A DNA stretch of 64,000 nucleotides. Source: Arthrobacter sp. FW305-BF8. Its GTDB lineage: Bacteria > Actinomycetota > Actinomycetes > Actinomycetales > Micrococcaceae. The notes under the pieces are model-generated. The model saw nothing but the letters and a program-made list of their open reading frames with translations, was not told the origin of the DNA and searched no databases. Positions 20,180 through 29,128 of the stretch are shown here, piece by piece (position 1 is the stretch's first letter; every line of letters starts with the position of its first letter). Position numbers and translations under genes: made by a program. The stretch is from contig NZ_CP084561.1 in NCBI RefSeq assembly GCF_021789315.1, positions 1,550,001-1,614,000 on the forward strand, written 5' to 3'.

Positions 20180-20731
20180 GTGATCCAACGACTTGGCGGA
20201 CTATGGGAAGCGGCTCCACTCGCGTTCTGGCTGCTGCTGGCCGCGTGCGCCTACTTCGCCGTGATGGCCGTGCGGCTCACGGTCATCGACGTCCGGCACC
20301 ACCTCCTGCCGAACAGGATTGTCTTCCCCTCCTATGGCGTTGCCGGTGTGCTGCTGCTGGGGGCGGTGCTCACCCTCGCGGCGGTGGAACCGTCCGGACT
20401 GCCCGACGGCGCGGCCCGCCTTTTCGGGGTGCCGGCGCTGAGGATTGCGGCCGGGGCAGCGGTGCTGTGGCTCTTCTACTTTGTGCTGCGCCTGGTGTAT
20501 CCGCCCGGCATGGGCTTTGGGGACGTGAAACTCGCCGGCGTTCTGGGGCTGTACCTGGGCTACCTCGGCTGGCCGCATGTCTTCGCCGGGACGTTCGCCG
20601 CGTTCCTGCTCGGCGGTATTTGGAGCGTCGGCCTGCTGGCACTGCAGCGCGGGACGCTCAAATCGGCCATTCCGTTCGGGCCGTTCATGCTGGCCGGGGC
20701 CGCCGCGGCGATGGTCCTGCTGCCCGCCTGA
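20180..20731 (+). CDS. Prepilin peptidase, A24 family (single-domain, TadV-like)
   Basis: Aspartic membrane protease of 183 residues that trims type IV-like prepilin leaders. The two catalytic aspartates are visible: one in LTVIDVRHHLLPNRIVFPS near residue 37 and one in the signature GMGFGDVKLAGVLGLYLG near residue 113. Six hydrophobic segments alternate with short loops. It lacks the N-terminal methylase domain of PilD, as Tad/Flp and Com-type enzymes do. No pilus genes are seen nearby, so the substrates lie elsewhere. GTG start. Confidence 0.9.
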   Translation: MIQRLGGLWEAAPLAFWLLLAACAYFAVMAVRLTVIDVRHHLLPNRIVFPSYGVAGVLLLGAVLTLAAVEPSGLPDGAARLFGVPALRIAAGAAVLWLFYFVLRLVYPPGMGFGDVKLAGVLGLYLGYLGWPHVFAGTFAAFLLGGIWSVGLLALQRGTLKSAIPFGPFMLAGAAAAMVLLPA

Positions 20732-20791
20732 CCGCAGCCCCCGGCGCCACTAGGCCCCGGCACGAACGCAACCACCCGCCCCCGGCACGAA

Positions 20792-20840
20792 CTGGCAGCT
20801 AATGCCTTCAAATCCCTGATTCGAGGGCATTAGCTGCCAG
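20792..20840. repeat. Perfect inverted repeat between convergent genes
   Basis: CTGGCAGCTAATGCC (20792-20806) and GGCATTAGCTGCCAG (20826-20840) pair fully; the 19-base loop contains TCAAATCCCTGATTCGA, which folds further. Weaker pairing (GCACGA / TCGTGC) extends outward. It probably terminates transcription from both sides, though no T-run is present. Confidence 0.8.
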
Positions 20841-20862
20841 CTCGCGCTCGTGCAGCGGCAGG

Positions 20863-22548
20863 TCAGCGGCGCTGGCCGGCCAGCTCGCCGTCGTCGTCCT
20901 TTGCACCGTCAGCTTCACGCATGGCCGGTTCCCGAACTGCCGGTCGGCGCAGCGCGGCCTCGAGGAGCTCGGCCTCCTCACCGCCCACCGCCTCGCCGCG
21001 GGCCACCATGCCGGCGGTGTCCGAGAGCGGGATCTGCTTCAGCGTGATGGCCAGGAGCAGTGCAACGGCGATGAACGGGACGAGGTACCAGAACACCGGT
21101 GCCAGGGAATCGGCGTAGGCGTTGACGATCGCGTCCCGGAGTTGCTCCGGAAGCTGGCCGAGGGTCTGCGGGTCCAGCGTCTTCGTGGACTGGGAAGCCT
21201 GGCTGGCAGATGCGCCGGCGCCGGTGAAGGCGTTCGTCAGGGCCTCCGCGAGCCGGTTGGTGAAGATCGAGCCGAACACCGCCACGCCCAGGGCGGCCCC
21301 CACCTCGCGGAAGTAGTTGTTGGTGCTGGTGGCCGTGCCGATCTGGTCCGCCGGAACGGAATTCTGCACCACAAGGACGATGACCTGCATGATCAGGCCC
21401 AGGCCGGAGCCGAACAGGAACAGCTGGACGCAGATGATCCAGATGGGCGTCTCGGCAGACAGCGTGGTGAACCACAGCATGGCGGCGATGGTCAGGCTGG
21501 CGCCGAGAATCGGGAACATCTTGTACTTGCCGGTCTTGGAAATGCGGATACCGGAGTAGATGGACGTTCCCATCAGGCCGGCCATCATCGGGAGCATGAG
21601 AAGCCCCGACTCGGCGGCGGAGGTGCCCGAGGACATCTGCAGGAACGTGGGCACGAAGGCGATGGCGGCGAACATGCCCAGACCCAGGGTGAAGCCGATG
21701 GCGGTGGAGTTCACGAAGATCCGGTTCCGGAACAGGCTCAGCGGGATGATCGGATCTTCCGCGCGGCGTTCGGCCGCGACGAAGGCCGCCGCGGCGAGGA
21801 CCAGGCCGGCGCCGAAAGCCCAGGTCAGGGGCGAATCCCAGCCTTCGTCCTTCTTGCCGCCAAAGTCAGTGAAGAAGATCAGGCAGGTGGTGGCAACGGA
21901 CAGGAACAGGACGCCCAGGAAGTCGATCCGCTTTTCGGCTTTCTTGTTGGGAAGCGTCAGGGTGAACCAGGCGATGGTGAAGGCGGCGATGCCGATGGGG
22001 ATGTTGATGTAGAAGGCCCACTCCCAGGTGAGGTGGTCAACGAAAAAGCCGCCCAGCAGCGGTCCGGCCACGGCTGACAGGCCAAAGATGGCGCCCAGCG
22101 GTCCCATGTACTTGCCGCGCTCCTTGGCGGGAACGATGTCCGCGATGATGGCCTGCGAGAGGATCATCAGGCCGCCGCCGCCCAGCCCCTGGATGGCCCG
22201 GAAGACGACAAAGCCCCAGAAATCCGTCGCGACGGCACAGCCCACGGACGCAAGCGTGAACAGCGCGATGGCGACGAGGAAGAGGTTCCTGCGGCCGAGG
22301 ATATCGCCGAATTTGCCGTAGACCGGCATGACGATGGTGGTGGCCAGGAGGTACGCGGTGGTGATCCAGGCCTGGTGCTCGACGCCGCCGAGCTTGCCCA
22401 CGATGGTGGGCATGGCAGTGGAGACGATGGTCTGGTCGAGGCTGGAGAGCAGCATGCCGGCGATCAGCGCGGAAAAGATGATCCAGATGCGTTTCTGGGT
22501 CAGCAGCAGCGGTCCGGCTGCGGCTTTGGAACTGACGGCGGTGCTCAT
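20863..22548 (-). CDS. DHA2-family MFS multidrug efflux transporter
   Basis: Fourteen-helix proton-driven exporter of 561 residues, EmrB/QacA type. Helix 1 has LSSLDQTIVSTAMPTIVGKL with the conserved Asp; motif-A-like YGKFGDILGRRNLFLVA and motif C-like GPLLGGFFVDHLTWEWAFYIN (in the stretch GLSAVAGPLLGGFF) follow. The last about 40 residues are a charged tail rich in Glu and Asp. The start overlaps the stop of the TetR gene as ATGA, so regulator and pump are co-translated. Substrates are unknown; hydrophobic drugs or dyes are usual for the family. Confidence 0.93.
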   Translation of the reverse strand: MSTAVSSKAAAGPLLLTQKRIWIIFSALIAGMLLSSLDQTIVSTAMPTIVGKLGGVEHQAWITTAYLLATTIVMPVYGKFGDILGRRNLFLVAIALFTLASVGCAVATDFWGFVVFRAIQGLGGGGLMILSQAIIADIVPAKERGKYMGPLGAIFGLSAVAGPLLGGFFVDHLTWEWAFYINIPIGIAAFTIAWFTLTLPNKKAEKRIDFLGVLFLSVATTCLIFFTDFGGKKDEGWDSPLTWAFGAGLVLAAAAFVAAERRAEDPIIPLSLFRNRIFVNSTAIGFTLGLGMFAAIAFVPTFLQMSSGTSAAESGLLMLPMMAGLMGTSIYSGIRISKTGKYKMFPILGASLTIAAMLWFTTLSAETPIWIICVQLFLFGSGLGLIMQVIVLVVQNSVPADQIGTATSTNNYFREVGAALGVAVFGSIFTNRLAEALTNAFTGAGASASQASQSTKTLDPQTLGQLPEQLRDAIVNAYADSLAPVFWYLVPFIAVALLLAITLKQIPLSDTAGMVARGEAVGGEEAELLEAALRRPAVREPAMREADGAKDDDGELAGQRR

Positions 22549-23228
22549 GACTGTCCTTCTGCGGAGGGGGAAACGGGGTGGCCGGTCGGGCGGGAATACG
22601 GTTGGGAGAGCAGCAACCTGGCGGCCTCGAAGTTTTCGAGCAGCAGGTCACGGTACGTGCGGGTGTTGCCTTCGGAGAAGTAGGCGAGGCTGGTGTGCCG
22701 GGCGATGTTTCCCATGACCACCACCGCCATGCGCACCACGGGGTGGTCGGCCGGAACGCCTTCGCGCTCGGCGAGGAGCCGGGCAAAGTGGGCTTCCCGC
22801 TCCTCCGTGGCGCCGATGATCTTGAGCATCAGCTGCGGTTCCTTCTTGATGACGCCGATCAACTCGCGGGTCTCCTCCTCGGAGCTGCTCATCCGCTCGG
22901 ACATGCTGAGCGAGAGCTGAAGGAGGTCCTGAAGCAGGTTCGCGGAGAGCTCGCCCTTCGGGGAACCCTGCCCACCGCGGAGGAATTCGTCGAAGAGGTC
23001 TTCGGGCATTTCGTCGTCCACGTGCCCCAGGATGGCGTCTTCCTTGGTGGGGAAGTAGTTGAAGAAGGTCCGCCGGGAGATGCCCGCCTGCTCGCACACG
23101 TCCTCCACGGTGTAGCCGGTGAGGCCGCGCTCGGACGTCAGGGAACGGGCGACGGCGGTAATCGCCGCGCGTGTCGCGGCCCGTTTGCGCTCGCGGAGCC
23201 CCCCGCCAATAGTTGCACTCTCATTCAC
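22545..23228 (-). CDS. TetR-family regulator of the efflux pump
   Basis: Repressor of 227 residues from GTG at 23226-23228 (VNESATIGGGLRERK). The HTH is VEDVCEQAGISRRTFFNYFPTKEDAILGH near residue 40. The C-terminal ligand-binding region is all helical, with an acidic SMSERMSSSEEETRELI segment. Translational coupling to the DHA2 exporter makes local control of that pump very likely. A start 12 codons upstream (23264) is possible, but would put the candidate operator within the gene. Three TTGCACT half-sites surround the start region. Confidence 0.9.
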   Translation of the reverse strand: MNESATIGGGLRERKRAATRAAITAVARSLTSERGLTGYTVEDVCEQAGISRRTFFNYFPTKEDAILGHVDDEMPEDLFDEFLRGGQGSPKGELSANLLQDLLQLSLSMSERMSSSEEETRELIGVIKKEPQLMLKIIGATEEREAHFARLLAEREGVPADHPVVRMAVVVMGNIARHTSLAYFSEGNTRTYRDLLLENFEAARLLLSQPYSRPTGHPVSPSAEGQS

Positions 23229-23264
23229 AAAGTACAGTTTTGCACTATTCCCAATTGAGTGCAA
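23213..23264. promoter_or_regulatory. Candidate TetR autoregulatory operator
   Basis: TTGCACT occurs at 23213-23219 and 23240-23246, and its complement AGTGCAA at 23258-23264. The last two form an inverted repeat with an 11-bp spacer. They overlap the TetR start region, as expected for autorepression of the tetR-efflux operon. Confidence 0.5.
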
Positions 23265-23285
23265 TTTAGATCGGGGGTTCTGCCG

Positions 23286-24965
23286 TTATGCCGACGGATG
23301 GGGTTTTTCCCGGGGTGCCAGGTCCATGGTGGTGAGGCGCAGCCAGAGCCAGAGCCGCTTCTGGGGGTCGTCCAGGTCGAGGTCAAAGTCCTTGGCGAGG
23401 CGTGCGACGCGGTAGCGGACGGTGTTGTTGTGGACGTGAAGGCGTTCCGCCATCGTGGAGATGCTTCCGTTCGACATCAGGTACGCCCGCAGGGTGCCCA
23501 GGTAGTCGGTTTGCTGTGCGGCATCGCGGGCCTGGATCCTGGTGATGTCGTCGACGTCGGAGAGTCCGTTTTCGGTGATGAAGGCCCCGACCCTCATGAG
23601 ATTGAGGGGGACCCGGTAGTCCTCGAAAAGCCCGACGGCGGGGGATGGCCCGCCGCTGGAACCCGGCACTTCCGTCTGCTGGAGGAGTAGGTACTGCATC
23701 GTTTGCAGTGCTTCGGACCGGGCTCCCGGAAGGTCCTCCACTTTGGGGGCGATGCCGCCGACGGCGGCTACGAGCGGGTGCGGGCTGATTGTGTGGGCAT
23801 AGGCACTGACCTCCTGGATCAGGCGCCGGTGCGCATCCCTCGGTGTGCTTCCCGCACACGGCAGCAGGGCGTAGACCACCGAGTCAATGAGGGCGCTGTG
23901 GCTGCTGTTGAACTGGATGTTGCAGACCGTCGTCACGAGGTGCAGCAGCCGCCGGATTTCCCGCACCGACTCAAGGCTGCCCGCGTCGGGGCGGACAATC
24001 GAAAACGCGGCAACTGCAAGCCCGTGGGCTGCATCGAGTCCCAGCTGGGCGGCGGCAAACGAAGCGTGGGCGGGGTCGTCCATGAGGGTCCGGATCAGGT
24101 CCCCGTTCCGGCGTTCACCGAAGTCTGAAGCTGAGCGGGCGTGGAGCATGTGGAGGCCGGCCAGGGGTGCCATCCGGTCGAGTGCGTTCAGTGCAGCCTC
24201 CCGCTTGTCTTCTCCCGGGTCGATGACCCAGATCGAGCCAAGCAGTTCACCACCGGCTCTTACGGCGAGCGCGAGCCTGTCCAGCTCCTCGCCGCCCGCG
24301 GGTATCAGCACCGCGCCCGCGGATGCGTAGACGATTTTGAAGTCTGCATCGAAGGCAGGCGCCGTGATCTCTTGCAGGGAAAGGGTGGTGACGCGGCGGA
24401 GCTCGTCGACCGGCTGGCCCGGCAGCGTGGAGTATCCGAGCACCCGTCCGAGTGGATCCACGATGCTGGCTGCCCCGCTGGTGATCGACGCTGCTGCGTT
24501 GGCAAAGGCGTAAAGGTCACCGAGGCGGACTCCGGAAACAGAATCTGCGGCCGCGCCCGCGACGGATGCCCTGGCCAGTGTCACCAGGCGTGTCCAGTCC
24601 ACACCGTCCGGAGCGACCAGGAGGGCCAGGCTGTGCATGACTGCAGCAGAGCGAAGCCTTTCCATGGACGCGCCATGGGCTTTGACAATCACAGCGGCCG
24701 CGTTGCTGTTGGAAGCCCGGTGCAGCAGCTGGTCGAAGTCCGCCGAGCCACAGGTCAGGCCGACGGCCAGGATGATCCGGTCATCGACGCTTGTCCACTC
24801 GTCCAGCGGATCGTACATGAGGACGCCCGAGACGGGGTGGCTCAGGTTCTCCGGGGTGGGGTTGGCATGCACCAGGTCGGCCTGGATCAGCTGGATGCAA
24901 TCAGCAAGCCGTATCGCTGCCCCCGGGATGCCGCTCGCCGCTGCGTCCTGTTCGTCCGTCTCCAC
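23286..24965 (-). CDS. PucR-family transcriptional regulator
   Basis: Regulator of 559 residues, divergent from the oxidase/ABC/RidA operon that it presumably controls. The N-terminal about 140 residues resemble a PucR sensory domain (VSGVLMYDPLDEW, AAAVIVKAHG). A GAF-like middle has SIVDPLGRVLGYSTLPGQP. The C-terminus has the PucR helix-turn-helix: LGTLRAYLMSNGSISTMAER followed by LHVHNNTVRYRVARL near residue 520. PucR-type proteins usually activate purine, amino acid or similar catabolic genes in response to a metabolite; the effector here is unknown. There is an A/T-rich 129-bp intergenic region in front of it. Confidence 0.9.
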   Translation of the reverse strand: METDEQDAAASGIPGAAIRLADCIQLIQADLVHANPTPENLSHPVSGVLMYDPLDEWTSVDDRIILAVGLTCGSADFDQLLHRASNSNAAAVIVKAHGASMERLRSAAVMHSLALLVAPDGVDWTRLVTLARASVAGAAADSVSGVRLGDLYAFANAAASITSGAASIVDPLGRVLGYSTLPGQPVDELRRVTTLSLQEITAPAFDADFKIVYASAGAVLIPAGGEELDRLALAVRAGGELLGSIWVIDPGEDKREAALNALDRMAPLAGLHMLHARSASDFGERRNGDLIRTLMDDPAHASFAAAQLGLDAAHGLAVAAFSIVRPDAGSLESVREIRRLLHLVTTVCNIQFNSSHSALIDSVVYALLPCAGSTPRDAHRRLIQEVSAYAHTISPHPLVAAVGGIAPKVEDLPGARSEALQTMQYLLLQQTEVPGSSGGPSPAVGLFEDYRVPLNLMRVGAFITENGLSDVDDITRIQARDAAQQTDYLGTLRAYLMSNGSISTMAERLHVHNNTVRYRVARLAKDFDLDLDDPQKRLWLWLRLTTMDLAPREKPHPSA

Positions 24966-25094
24966 GTTTAGAAAATATCACAGGCGCTACCCCGACTCTT
25001 TGGCGGCATTCACATATAGACGCCGTGAGATCTGGGTCACCATAGGGGAAGGAAGCGACAGGGCATTCCCGAACGAAAACCAAAAGGATGGATT
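24966..25094. promoter_or_regulatory. Divergent promoter region, pucR / oxidase operon
   Basis: The 129 bp between the two divergent genes contain CACATATAGA (possible extended -10, TATAGA at 25015-25020) reading toward the oxidase operon. Near the pucR start GAAAATAT reads the other way. No clear inverted repeat for the regulator was found. Confidence 0.35.
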
Positions 25095-26393
25095 ATGAAG
25101 TTCAAGGACATCAAGGCCCTCGCCTCGGTGCAGGGGCCTGCCGGGTCCACGGCCGAGCGCCTGTCCCGGCGCGGCTTCAGCGTCGAGGATATGAGGAAGA
25201 TGGCCGCCAAGCGACTTCCCGGAAGCATTTTTGATTACATTGAGGGCGGCAGTGAGGATGAGGCTTCCCTTCGGCGGAACCGGTCATCCTTCGACGAGTG
25301 GTCCTTCCTCCCGAAGTGGGGATCGGTGGGCAACCTCGATCTCAGCTCGACTCTGCTGGGTGGCCGGGTAGCCATGCCGCTGACCCTCGCCCCAACTGGC
25401 GGGACCAGGCTGTTCCACCCCGAAGGCGAGAGTGCAGCCGCCCGCGCAGCCTTTGAGGCCGGTGTCCCGTACGGGCTGGCGCATCTGAGCACTACGCCCA
25501 TGGAACGCGTGAGTGCCGCAGCCCCCGGACTCCGCCGGTGGTTCAATATCGAACCCATGGCGGACAAGGTGGAACTTCAGGCAGTCCTGGACAGGGCAGC
25601 AAGGGCAGGCTACGAAGCCCTCCTGGTGAACGTCGACTGCCGGGCCATCGGCCACCGTGAGCGGGACTACCGGAACGGATTCACCGCACCGCCCTCCATC
25701 AAGGTCAAAACGGTTGTGGAGGGGGCGCTGCACCCCCGGTGGGCCTTCGGATTCCTGGCCCACGACGCCATTGCGTTCCCCAACCTGGACGCGGAAATCC
25801 CGGACGGTGAGCTTTCGAGCACCCCTGACATGTGGCGGACACTGCTGGCCGGTTCGTACGAACCGACCGACTGGGATGACATCCGGGATCTGCGGACCCG
25901 CTGGAACGGCCCCATCATCCTCAAGGGAGTGGTCAACCCCAACGACGCCGTCCTGGCCGCCGAGATCGGCATCGACGCCATCCAGGTCAGCAACCACGGC
26001 GGGCGCCAGCTGGATCACATGGCCTCGCCACTGGACGTGCTACCGGACATCGTCGGCAGGGTGGAGGGCCGGCTTGAGATCATTGTCGACGGCGGCATCC
26101 GCCGGGGATCCGACATTGTCAAGGCGCTCGCCCTGGGCGCGGACGCCTGTTCCATCGGCCGGCCGTATCTTTACGGCCTGGCAGCAGCCGGCCAGGCCGG
26201 AGTAGCCCATGTGCTCAGGATGCTCGCAGCCGACATGACACGCACCATGATGCTGCTGGGCGTTTCCACCATCCGGGAGCTCCGCACAGAAGGCCGTGAG
26301 CTCATCCGGCACAGCAGCGAGGCCTTCTCCCGCACATCTCCCAGTGAAAGCCCGCAGGCCCGGTTGGCCTTCGAAGAAATGAGCACCCCGTGA
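25095..26393 (+). CDS. FMN-dependent alpha-hydroxy acid oxidase/dehydrogenase
   Basis: TIM-barrel flavoenzyme of 432 residues in the lactate dehydrogenase/mandelate dehydrogenase/glycolate oxidase family, oxidising a 2-hydroxy acid or a similar alpha-substituted acid. FMN and active-site motifs are LPGSIFDYIEGGSEDE near residue 41, MPLTLAPTGGTRLFHPEGE, VDCRAIGHRERDYRNGF, IILKGVVNP with the FMN-contacting Lys, and IQVSNHGGRQLDHMASPLDV containing the catalytic His and Arg. VDGGIRRGSDIVKALALGAD ends the barrel. It heads an operon with an amino acid ABC transporter and RidA, so the natural substrate may be an imported amino or hydroxy acid rather than lactate. Ribosome site AAAAGGA. The stop overlaps the next start (TGATG). 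Confidence 0.88.
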   Translation: MKFKDIKALASVQGPAGSTAERLSRRGFSVEDMRKMAAKRLPGSIFDYIEGGSEDEASLRRNRSSFDEWSFLPKWGSVGNLDLSSTLLGGRVAMPLTLAPTGGTRLFHPEGESAAARAAFEAGVPYGLAHLSTTPMERVSAAAPGLRRWFNIEPMADKVELQAVLDRAARAGYEALLVNVDCRAIGHRERDYRNGFTAPPSIKVKTVVEGALHPRWAFGFLAHDAIAFPNLDAEIPDGELSSTPDMWRTLLAGSYEPTDWDDIRDLRTRWNGPIILKGVVNPNDAVLAAEIGIDAIQVSNHGGRQLDHMASPLDVLPDIVGRVEGRLEIIVDGGIRRGSDIVKALALGADACSIGRPYLYGLAAAGQAGVAHVLRMLAADMTRTMMLLGVSTIRELRTEGRELIRHSSEAFSRTSPSESPQARLAFEEMSTP

Positions 26394-27337
26394 TGAAAAC
26401 TCGCACTGGCACGGCACGGGCCCGGCGCCCCCGGCCGGGCCTGCCCGCCGCCGTCGTGACTGCAGCGTTGCTGCTGGCCGCGACCGCCTGCTCGCCCTCC
26501 ACAACCTCTTCCGCTTCCGCGGGCGAGGGCGCCGGGCAGGACACCGGCGTCCCGGCCCTTGCCGTCAACGAAGGTGCTGCGCGGCTGCTCCCCGAACCGG
26601 TCAAATCGACCAAGGTGCTGCGGGTGGCGATCCCCACCAACGAGCCCCCCACGCAGTTTTACCGGGAGGGCACCCAGGAAATGACGGGAACCAACCCCGA
26701 CGTCGCCCGCCTCCTTGGGCAGGCCCTGGGGGTCAAAGTGGAGATCCAGGTCGCCAACTTTGACTCCATCATCCCCGGGATGGCCGCGGGCCGATACGAC
26801 CTGACCGTCTCCTCGATGACTCCCACAGCCAAGCGCATGGAGGTCCTGGATTTCGTTGACTACATGCAAGCGGGCAATTCCATTGCGGTTGCCAAGGGCA
26901 ACCCACAGGGAATCAGCGATCAACACGCCCTGTGCGGCCGGAAAGTCGGCCTCCTGACGGGGTCGTACCAGCTTGCCGTCAATGTCCCCGAGTACGACCA
27001 GGCCTGTACCGCGGGCGGCAAAGACACCATCCAGAGAAGCGAGTTCCAGGATACGCGGCAGGCAATCTCGGCCCTTACCAGCGGGCGGCTGGACGCCGTC
27101 CTGGCCGATTCACCCATCCTGAACTACGCGGCCACGCAGAACGCCCAAATCGAAATCGCCGCAAAATACGATTTCACACCGGTCGGGATAGGCATGCCGA
27201 AGGACTCCGGCCTGGTCAATGCCGTGTCCGCGGCGCTCACCGGGGTGATCAAGAGCGACTCCTACCGCAAGGTGCTCGGGAAGTACGGGCTTGAATCCAG
27301 CGCCATCACCGACGCCCGCGTCAATTTCGCCCAATAG
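26393..27337 (+). CDS. Amino acid ABC transporter substrate-binding lipoprotein
   Basis: Extracellular solute-binding protein family 3, 314 residues. The signal peptide has a basic start (TRTGTARARRPRPG), a hydrophobic core AAVVTAALLLAAT and a probable lipobox Cys at about residue 33 (ATAC), so it would be a lipoprotein. The mature part contains VLRVAIPTNEPPTQFY, GTNPDVARLLGQALGVKVE, GRYDLTVSSMTPTAKRMEVL and LTSGRLDAVLADSPI, the usual polar amino acid binding fold. ATG at 26393 overlaps the oxidase stop. It probably delivers substrate to the permease and ATPase that follow; specificity cannot be read. Confidence 0.9.
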   Translation: MKTRTGTARARRPRPGLPAAVVTAALLLAATACSPSTTSSASAGEGAGQDTGVPALAVNEGAARLLPEPVKSTKVLRVAIPTNEPPTQFYREGTQEMTGTNPDVARLLGQALGVKVEIQVANFDSIIPGMAAGRYDLTVSSMTPTAKRMEVLDFVDYMQAGNSIAVAKGNPQGISDQHALCGRKVGLLTGSYQLAVNVPEYDQACTAGGKDTIQRSEFQDTRQAISALTSGRLDAVLADSPILNYAATQNAQIEIAAKYDFTPVGIGMPKDSGLVNAVSAALTGVIKSDSYRKVLGKYGLESSAITDARVNFAQ

Positions 27338-27349
27338 AAGGTGAACATC

Positions 27350-28294
27350 ATGCAACAACACTCTATCCAGGACACCAGGACACAGCCTTCGCCGGCGCCG
27401 GCCGATTCCATTCCGGTGGTGCCGCTCCGGCACCCGGTGCGGCTGGCCATCGCCGTCGTCCTCATCCTCGCCGCGTTCAGCGCCGCATGGGATGTGGCGG
27501 TGAACGAGCGGTATCACTGGGACGTGGTCATTTCCTACATCGTCGCCCCGCAGATCATCGCCGGTGCCGGTCTGACCATCCTCCTCACCGTCGTGTCCAT
27601 GACCGCGGGCATCGCACTGGGCACCGTCCTGGCGGTCATGCGGCTCTCAGCGAACCCAATCCTGAGCACCATCAGCCGTGGCTACATCTGGTTCTTCCGC
27701 GGCACCCCACTGCTCGTGCAGTTGATCTTTTGGTACAACATTGCCGCCCTGTATCCCGTCGTTGCCTTCGGTCTTCCCTTTGGCGGTCCCGCACTGGTCC
27801 TTGGCTCGGCGAACGTCCTCATCTCCCCGCTGGCCGCCGCGCTGCTGGGACTGTCCCTGAACGAGGCCGCCTACATGGCAGAGATTATCCGGGGAGGCAT
27901 CGGGTCGGTGGACAAGGGACAGTACGACGCTGCCAGGGCCCTCGGAATGGACGGCGGAAAGCTCATGCGTCGCGTCATCCTGCCCCAAGCCATGCGCGTG
28001 GTGCTGCCGCCGACCGGCAACCAGGTCATTTCCATGCTCAAAGGCACGGCCCTGGTCAGCGTCCTGGCCATCTCGGACCTGCTCTACTCGGCCCAAATCA
28101 TCTACGCCAACAATTACCAGACGATCCCGCTGCTCATCGTCGCCAGCCTCTGGTACCTGCTCATGACAACCGTCCTGAGCTTCTTCCAAACAAAACTTGA
28201 ACGACGCTACGGCCGCGGCTTCGACGCCGCGCCGCGCCGGCCCCGCCGTTCACAGAGGCGGTCGCAGCCCCAATCACAGACAAGGACAGCATGA
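27350..28294 (+). CDS. Amino acid ABC transporter permease
   Basis: HisM/GlnP-type inner-membrane subunit of 314 residues with five or six helices. Visible marks are the opening GAGLTILLTVVSMTAGIALGTVL, YIWFFRGTPLLVQLIFWY, and the EAA loop SLNEAAYMAEIIRGGIGSVDKGQYDAARALGM ahead of LPQAMRVVLPPTGNQ (NEAAYMAEIIRGGI, GQYDAARALGM), which docks on the ATPase. It ends in a basic tail RRPRRSQRRS. The ATG at 27350 has GAAGGTG upstream and is better placed than the GTG at 27341. Its stop overlaps the ATPase start. Confidence 0.92.
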   Translation: MQQHSIQDTRTQPSPAPADSIPVVPLRHPVRLAIAVVLILAAFSAAWDVAVNERYHWDVVISYIVAPQIIAGAGLTILLTVVSMTAGIALGTVLAVMRLSANPILSTISRGYIWFFRGTPLLVQLIFWYNIAALYPVVAFGLPFGGPALVLGSANVLISPLAAALLGLSLNEAAYMAEIIRGGIGSVDKGQYDAARALGMDGGKLMRRVILPQAMRVVLPPTGNQVISMLKGTALVSVLAISDLLYSAQIIYANNYQTIPLLIVASLWYLLMTTVLSFFQTKLERRYGRGFDAAPRRPRRSQRRSQPQSQTRTA

Positions 28295-29058
28295 TGAGCA
28301 CCGCAATGGTGGAAGCCCGGGGAGTCCGCAAGAGCTTCGGCTCAACGGAAATCCTCAAGGGCATCGATTTGAGGGTCGAACGTGGCTCGGTAACCTGCCT
28401 CATCGGCCCGTCCGGCTCCGGGAAGACCACTTTCCTCCGCTGCATTAACCACCTGGAAAAGGTCGACGCCGGGCGCCTGTACGTGGATGAACACCTCGTC
28501 GGCTACACGGAGCGCAACGGGCGGCTCTATGAAATGAAGGAGCGCCAGACGGCCCGGTCACGGCTCAACGCGGGAATGGTTTTCCAGCGGTTCAACCTGT
28601 TCCCGCACATGACCGTGCTTGAGAACATCGTGGAAGGCCCCGTCCACGTGCTCGGCCGCCCGCGCGCCGAGGTGGCCGCCGAGGCGCAGGTTCTGCTGGA
28701 ACGCGTCGGGCTCGGGAACCGCGGACAGTCCTACCCGCAGGAACTCTCCGGCGGGCAGCAACAGCGGATCGCGATCGCGCGGGCGCTGGCTATGAAGCCC
28801 AAGCTCCTGCTCTTCGACGAGCCCACCTCCGCGCTCGACCCGGAACTCGTCGGCGAGGTTCTCGACGTCATGAAGTCCCTCGCCGAGGCCGGGATGACCA
28901 TGGTGGTCGTCACCCATGAACTCGGCTTCGCCCGCCAGGTCAGCGACCAAGTGGTGTTCATGGACCAGGGAGTCGTCGTCGAAAGCGGAGCCCCGGCGCA
29001 GGTCCTTGGCGCCCCGCAGCACGAACGCACCCAGGCCTTCCTTTCCAAGGTCCTCTAA
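28294..29058 (+). CDS. Amino acid ABC transporter ATP-binding protein
   Basis: ATPase subunit of about 254 residues, GlnQ/HisP type. Walker A is IGPSGSGKTTFLRC near residue 35, the Q-loop is MVFQRFNLFPHMTVLENI, the ABC signature is YPQELSGGQQQRIAIARAL, Walker B is LLFDEPTSALDPEL and the H-loop is VVVTHELGFAR. An insertion EHLVGYTERNGRLYEMKERQ between Walker A and the Q-loop is seen in some polar amino acid importers. Two start codons lie in tandem at 28291 and 28294; the second is better spaced from AGGA, and both overlap the permease stop. Confidence 0.93.
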   Translation: MSTAMVEARGVRKSFGSTEILKGIDLRVERGSVTCLIGPSGSGKTTFLRCINHLEKVDAGRLYVDEHLVGYTERNGRLYEMKERQTARSRLNAGMVFQRFNLFPHMTVLENIVEGPVHVLGRPRAEVAAEAQVLLERVGLGNRGQSYPQELSGGQQQRIAIARALAMKPKLLLFDEPTSALDPELVGEVLDVMKSLAEAGMTMVVVTHELGFARQVSDQVVFMDQGVVVESGAPAQVLGAPQHERTQAFLSKVL

Positions 29059-29128
29059 ACATCAAGGTCCTCTGAACATCATCATCCAGGCCGGCCATAC
29101 CACCCGGCCATCAGAAAGGAACAGACAA

